Source: Candidatus Latescibacteria bacterium 4484_107
Lineage (GTDB): Bacteria; Latescibacterota; 4484-107
Length of the DNA: 8,601 bases
Direction: 5' to 3'
Assembly: GCA_002059205.1 (NCBI GenBank)
Contig: MVCQ01000042.1
Coordinates: 1 to 8,601, forward strand
In this document: in pieces, positions 6,349-8,601 of the stretch
Layout: the number at the start of each line of letters is the position of its first letter
Position numbering within the stretch: the first letter of the stretch is position 1
Notes under the pieces: generated by a model
Database searches by the model: none
What the model saw: only the letters and a program-made list of their open reading frames with translations
Told to the model about the DNA's origin: nothing
Made by a program: the position numbers and the translations under genes

Positions 6349-6410
6349 ACCACGGATTGCCACGGAAGGCCACAGTATAATCTCCGTGATCTTCCGTGTG
6401 TTTCCGTGGT
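6349..6410. repeat. Hairpin element built from 10-bp words (lpxD-lpxC spacer)
   Basis: Three 10-base units run one way: ccacggattg (6350), ccacggaagg (6360), ccacagtata (6370). Three inverted units face them: tctccgtgat (6381), cttccgtgtg (6391), tttccgtggt (6401). The outer stem ACCACGGA/TCCGTGGT (6349-6356 with 6403-6410) and the next stem CACGGAAG/CTTCCGTG (6361-6368 with 6391-6398) are perfect and separated by symmetrical 4-base internal loops. It lies between the lpxD stop and the lpxC ribosome binding site. No T run follows. Confidence 0.85.
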
Positions 6411-6427
6411 AAGACGGGAGACACTTC

Positions 6428-7846
6428 ATGATCAAACAACAGCAAACGATCGAACGGGAAACCTCATGTTCGGGCATTGGGCTGCATACCGGAGAGACGA
6501 CCCGCCTGACTTTCAAACCGGCGCCGATCAACGCCGGAGTTCGGTTTGTTCGGACGGATTTGCCGGGGCGACCGGAGATTCCGGCGGATGTGGAGCACGT
6601 GGTGGATATTTCTCGGGGGACGAATCTGGGTCTTGACGGCGCGGAAGTGCGCACGGTGGAGCACGTATTGGCGGCCATCGCGGGGCTGGAGATTGACAAC
6701 CTTGTGGTGGACCTGGACGGGATCGAGCCGCCTGTCGGGGATGGAAGTGCCTTGCCCTTTGTGGAGCCGCTGTTGGAAGCAGGGATCGTTCAGCAAAATT
6801 CGCCGAAGGACTATCTAACGATCGAAGAAGTCGTCTCCTACGACGATATGAAATCCAGAGGGGTGGAGCTTTTGGTGCTACCCTCGGACGATTTCAAGAT
6901 CACGTTTATGAGCGATCCCAAAAATCCGACGGTGGGCACGCAATATACCACGATGTTCTCCTTAGACGAGTTTGTGAAGGAATACGCCCCGGCGCGTACT
7001 TCCTCCTTCCTGAGCGAGATCGAGATGCTGAGGAAGCGGGGTCTGATCAAAGGCGGCACGCTGGATAATGCGGTGGTGATTGTGGATAAAGAGATGAATG
7101 AGGAAGAGTTGGAACATCTCCGGAAATTATTCGACATCTCGGAGCCGATCCGCTTGGGCACCACGGGCGTGCTCAACGATATGCCGCTTCGCTTTCCAAA
7201 TGAGTTCTGTCGGCACAAGGTGCTCGATCTGATCGGAGATCTGTTTCTATTGGGGATGCCGATCAAGGGGCATGTGATGGGAGCCAGTTCGGGACACGCG
7301 GCCAACATCGAGTTGGCGAAGAGGATCCGCAAGGCGGTTCGCAAAAAACAAATTCTAAGCAAATACCAAGGGAAAACCGCGAAGGATAAAAAGTTCGTAT
7401 TCGACGTGCGCGCCATTCAGAAAATTATGCCCCACCGGTATCCGTTCCTCTTGATGGACCGGATTATCGAACTCGTTCCCGGAGAGCGCGTGGTCGGACT
7501 CAAAAACGTGACGATCAACGAGCAATTCTTCAACGGGCATTTCCCGGGACAGCCGGTGATGCCGGGCGTGCTCCAGATCGAGGCGATGGCGCAGGTGGGC
7601 GGCATTCTGCTGTTGAACGCGGAGGACGACCCGGAAAATAAATTGGTGTATTTTATGGGCATTGACAACGCCCGGTTTCGCAAGCCCGTGGTGCCTGGGG
7701 ATCAGATTCGCTTTGAGCTGGAGATGATCCGAAGACGCCGGACGATGTGCAAAATGCAGGGGAGGGCGTACGTGGATGGCGACCTGGTGGCGGAGGCGGA
7801 GTTGATGGCGATGGTGGTGGATCGGGAAGGCGAGGGGGATAAATAA
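6428..7846 (+). CDS. lpxC/fabZ: Bifunctional LpxC deacetylase / FabZ dehydratase fusion
   Basis: The 472-residue protein joins two enzymes. Residues 1 to about 310 are LpxC, the zinc enzyme that deacetylates UDP-3-O-acyl-GlcNAc, the committed step of lipid A synthesis. Residues from about 328 are FabZ, the 3-hydroxyacyl-ACP dehydratase of fatty-acid synthesis. LpxC residues are all present: Glu78 and zinc ligand His79 (TVEHVLAAIAG), zinc ligands His263 and Asp267 (RHKVLDLIGD), and catalytic His290 (SGHAAN). The last three are offset by exactly 25 from Escherichia coli numbering, so the central region has an insertion of that size. FabZ shows MPHRYPFLLMDR, catalytic His371 (NGHFPGQPVMPG) and Glu385 (QIEAMAQ). 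Start ATG 6428 has a modest GGGAG at 6416-6420. Fusion fixes the two activities, which compete for 3-hydroxyacyl-ACP, at equal amounts. This fusion is well known in Bacteroidota and relatives. Confidence 0.97.
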   Translation: MIKQQQTIERETSCSGIGLHTGETTRLTFKPAPINAGVRFVRTDLPGRPEIPADVEHVVDISRGTNLGLDGAEVRTVEHVLAAIAGLEIDNLVVDLDGIEPPVGDGSALPFVEPLLEAGIVQQNSPKDYLTIEEVVSYDDMKSRGVELLVLPSDDFKITFMSDPKNPTVGTQYTTMFSLDEFVKEYAPARTSSFLSEIEMLRKRGLIKGGTLDNAVVIVDKEMNEEELEHLRKLFDISEPIRLGTTGVLNDMPLRFPNEFCRHKVLDLIGDLFLLGMPIKGHVMGASSGHAANIELAKRIRKAVRKKQILSKYQGKTAKDKKFVFDVRAIQKIMPHRYPFLLMDRIIELVPGERVVGLKNVTINEQFFNGHFPGQPVMPGVLQIEAMAQVGGILLLNAEDDPENKLVYFMGIDNARFRKPVVPGDQIRFELEMIRRRRTMCKMQGRAYVDGDLVAEAELMAMVVDREGEGDK

Positions 7847-7853
7847 ATTCGCC

Positions 7854-8361
7854 ATGGGAACCCGAAAAAGGAGTTACGCCGTTCCGGAGATCGGCAGATC
7901 GGACATCGAAGTGGCTCTGATGCACACGGAAAAGGATACGGTAATGCGGCTGGCCGCCGGATTCAATATCCCGCGCGGCGGGCCGCATCACTGGTATCAC
8001 CTGTTGGGAACCAAGGGAACGGTTGAAACAAAGCGCTCGGATGTGGAGGAGGGCGGGAGGTGGTTTTCGGATTCCTATATGGAAGCTCCGGCCAAGGTGA
8101 ACTGGGGCTGGAAACACAGTCCGATCCCAAAGGAAGCGTTGGAAAGCGGCCACAGTGGCGCGGGACTATTACCCCATGGCGAACTTCATCAAGAGTATTG
8201 TGGAGGATACCACGCCTCCGCTCGATGTGTACAAAGCGGTGGAGACGGCGGCTCCGGCCATTCTATCCACGCAGTCGATAGACGAAGACAGCGCCCGTCT
8301 CGAAGTGCCTGATTTCCGATCCGGAAAAAATCGCGTCAACCATCAAGGACTCCAAAAATAG
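7854..8361 (+). pseudogene. 5'-truncated, frameshifted Gfo/Idh/MocA-family oxidoreductase remnant
   Basis: The first frame, from ATG 7854, reads the C-terminal half of a Gfo/Idh/MocA sugar oxidoreductase: GRSDIEVALMHTEKD, GGPHHWYHLLGTKGTVETKR, PIPKEALESGHSGA. It then loses the family text. Homologous text continues in the +1 frame from about 8161: DYYPMANFIKSIVEDTTPPL, DVYKAVETAAPAIL, LEVPDF, ending TAG 8359-8361. Removing one G from GGG at 8162-8164 restores '..SGHSGADYYPM..' and one 168-residue frame. The N-terminal NAD-binding Rossmann domain (roughly 120-200 residues with GxGxxG) is absent; the fragment abuts the lpxC-fabZ stop, 7 bases upstream of its first ATG. The frameshift alone could be an assembly error, but the missing N-terminus means the gene is broken regardless. 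Its original substrate cannot be told. Confidence 0.8.
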
Positions 8362-8425
8362 CGGCGCTCCTTCTTCTCGATTTTGTGGATAGAAAATGCA
8401 GGCGTTCCCTATGCAGAGTAAAACG

Positions 8426-8601
8426 ATGTCCAGGAAACCAAATTACGAGACGTTGAGACAGGAAACCGGTTTTCGATGGTTCGTGGGTTCGACCTATCTG
8501 GCGCTGCTTGAGATTACCGGGATTCCGATTAAAGAATTTAATCTCCATCCCAAGGCGTGCATCGAGGCCTATCGGAAAGGGCGTCCGCTTATTCGGGAGC
8601 T
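8426..8601 (+). CDS. Start of an unrecognised gene (3' end outside window)
   Basis: An open frame runs off the right edge. In-frame ATGs occur at 8396, 8411 and 8426, just after an in-frame TAG at 8390-8392. I list 8426 because plausible protein text begins there (MSRKPNYETLRQETGFRW), but no start has a strong ribosome binding site. About 58 residues are visible, including GSTYLALLEITGIPIKEFN and a helical stretch CIEAYRKGRPLIRE. The composition looks like real coding DNA. The style faintly recalls the N-terminus of uroporphyrinogen decarboxylase-family proteins, often found near Gfo/Idh/MocA oxidoreductase genes in environmental genomes. That is a guess, and no diagnostic residue is in view. 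Confidence 0.6.
   Translation, partial: MSRKPNYETLRQETGFRWFVGSTYLALLEITGIPIKEFNLHPKACIEAYRKGRPLIRE

Noticed and set aside
8310..8392. Alternative frame at the end of the oxidoreductase remnant (reads SDPEKIASTIKDSKNSG)
   Set aside because: The text is plausible but short, and the other frame continues the family ending (LEVPDF) in register; I could not show that a second frameshift is needed.

Overview
This window looks like part of a diderm (outer-membrane) bacterial chromosome, probably uncultivated. It carries an outer-membrane biogenesis and lipid A block in the order tamB (3' end), bamA, ompH/skp, lpxD, lpxC-fabZ. The LpxC-FabZ fusion is best known from Bacteroidota and relatives, so I lean towards the wider FCB/PVC neighbourhood. 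This is inference; no rRNA or marker gene here settles the taxonomy.

Layout. Positions 2-757 are the C-terminal end of a TamB-like protein. Positions 758-1128 are a gene-free gap with a degenerate heptamer tandem repeat and a possible dispersed repeat. Positions 1129-1830 hold a visibly more AT-rich toxin-antitoxin relic: an intact MntA-type nucleotidyltransferase overlapping a broken HepT (HEPN) toxin gene. Positions 1827-2204 encode a small signal-peptide/coiled-coil/membrane protein whose natural start codon may have been lost. From 2247 to 7846 four same-strand genes follow: bamA, ompH/skp, lpxD and lpxC-fabZ. Downstream is a 5'-truncated, frameshifted Gfo/Idh/MocA oxidoreductase remnant (7854-8361) and the 5' end of another gene (from about 8426) that runs off the window.

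How the genes work together. TamB and BamA are outer-membrane assembly factors, and OmpH/Skp is a periplasmic chaperone that delivers unfolded outer-membrane proteins to BamA. LpxC and LpxD catalyse two early steps of lipid A synthesis. FabZ makes acyl-ACP for phospholipids from the same 3-hydroxyacyl-ACP pool that feeds lipid A. lpxA, which often follows in such clusters, is not seen; its expected place holds the decayed oxidoreductase.

The most unusual feature is in the spacers. Each of the three gaps inside the bamA-lpxC/fabZ run is almost filled by a hairpin-forming element whose arms are about three degenerate tandem copies of a short word (7, 7, 9 or 10 bp), facing inverted copies. The words differ from gap to gap. 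One gap holds two such elements nested one inside the other. Each element lies between a stop codon and the next Shine-Dalgarno, leaving both intact. The genes are otherwise orthodox; I did not find an undescribed protein system.
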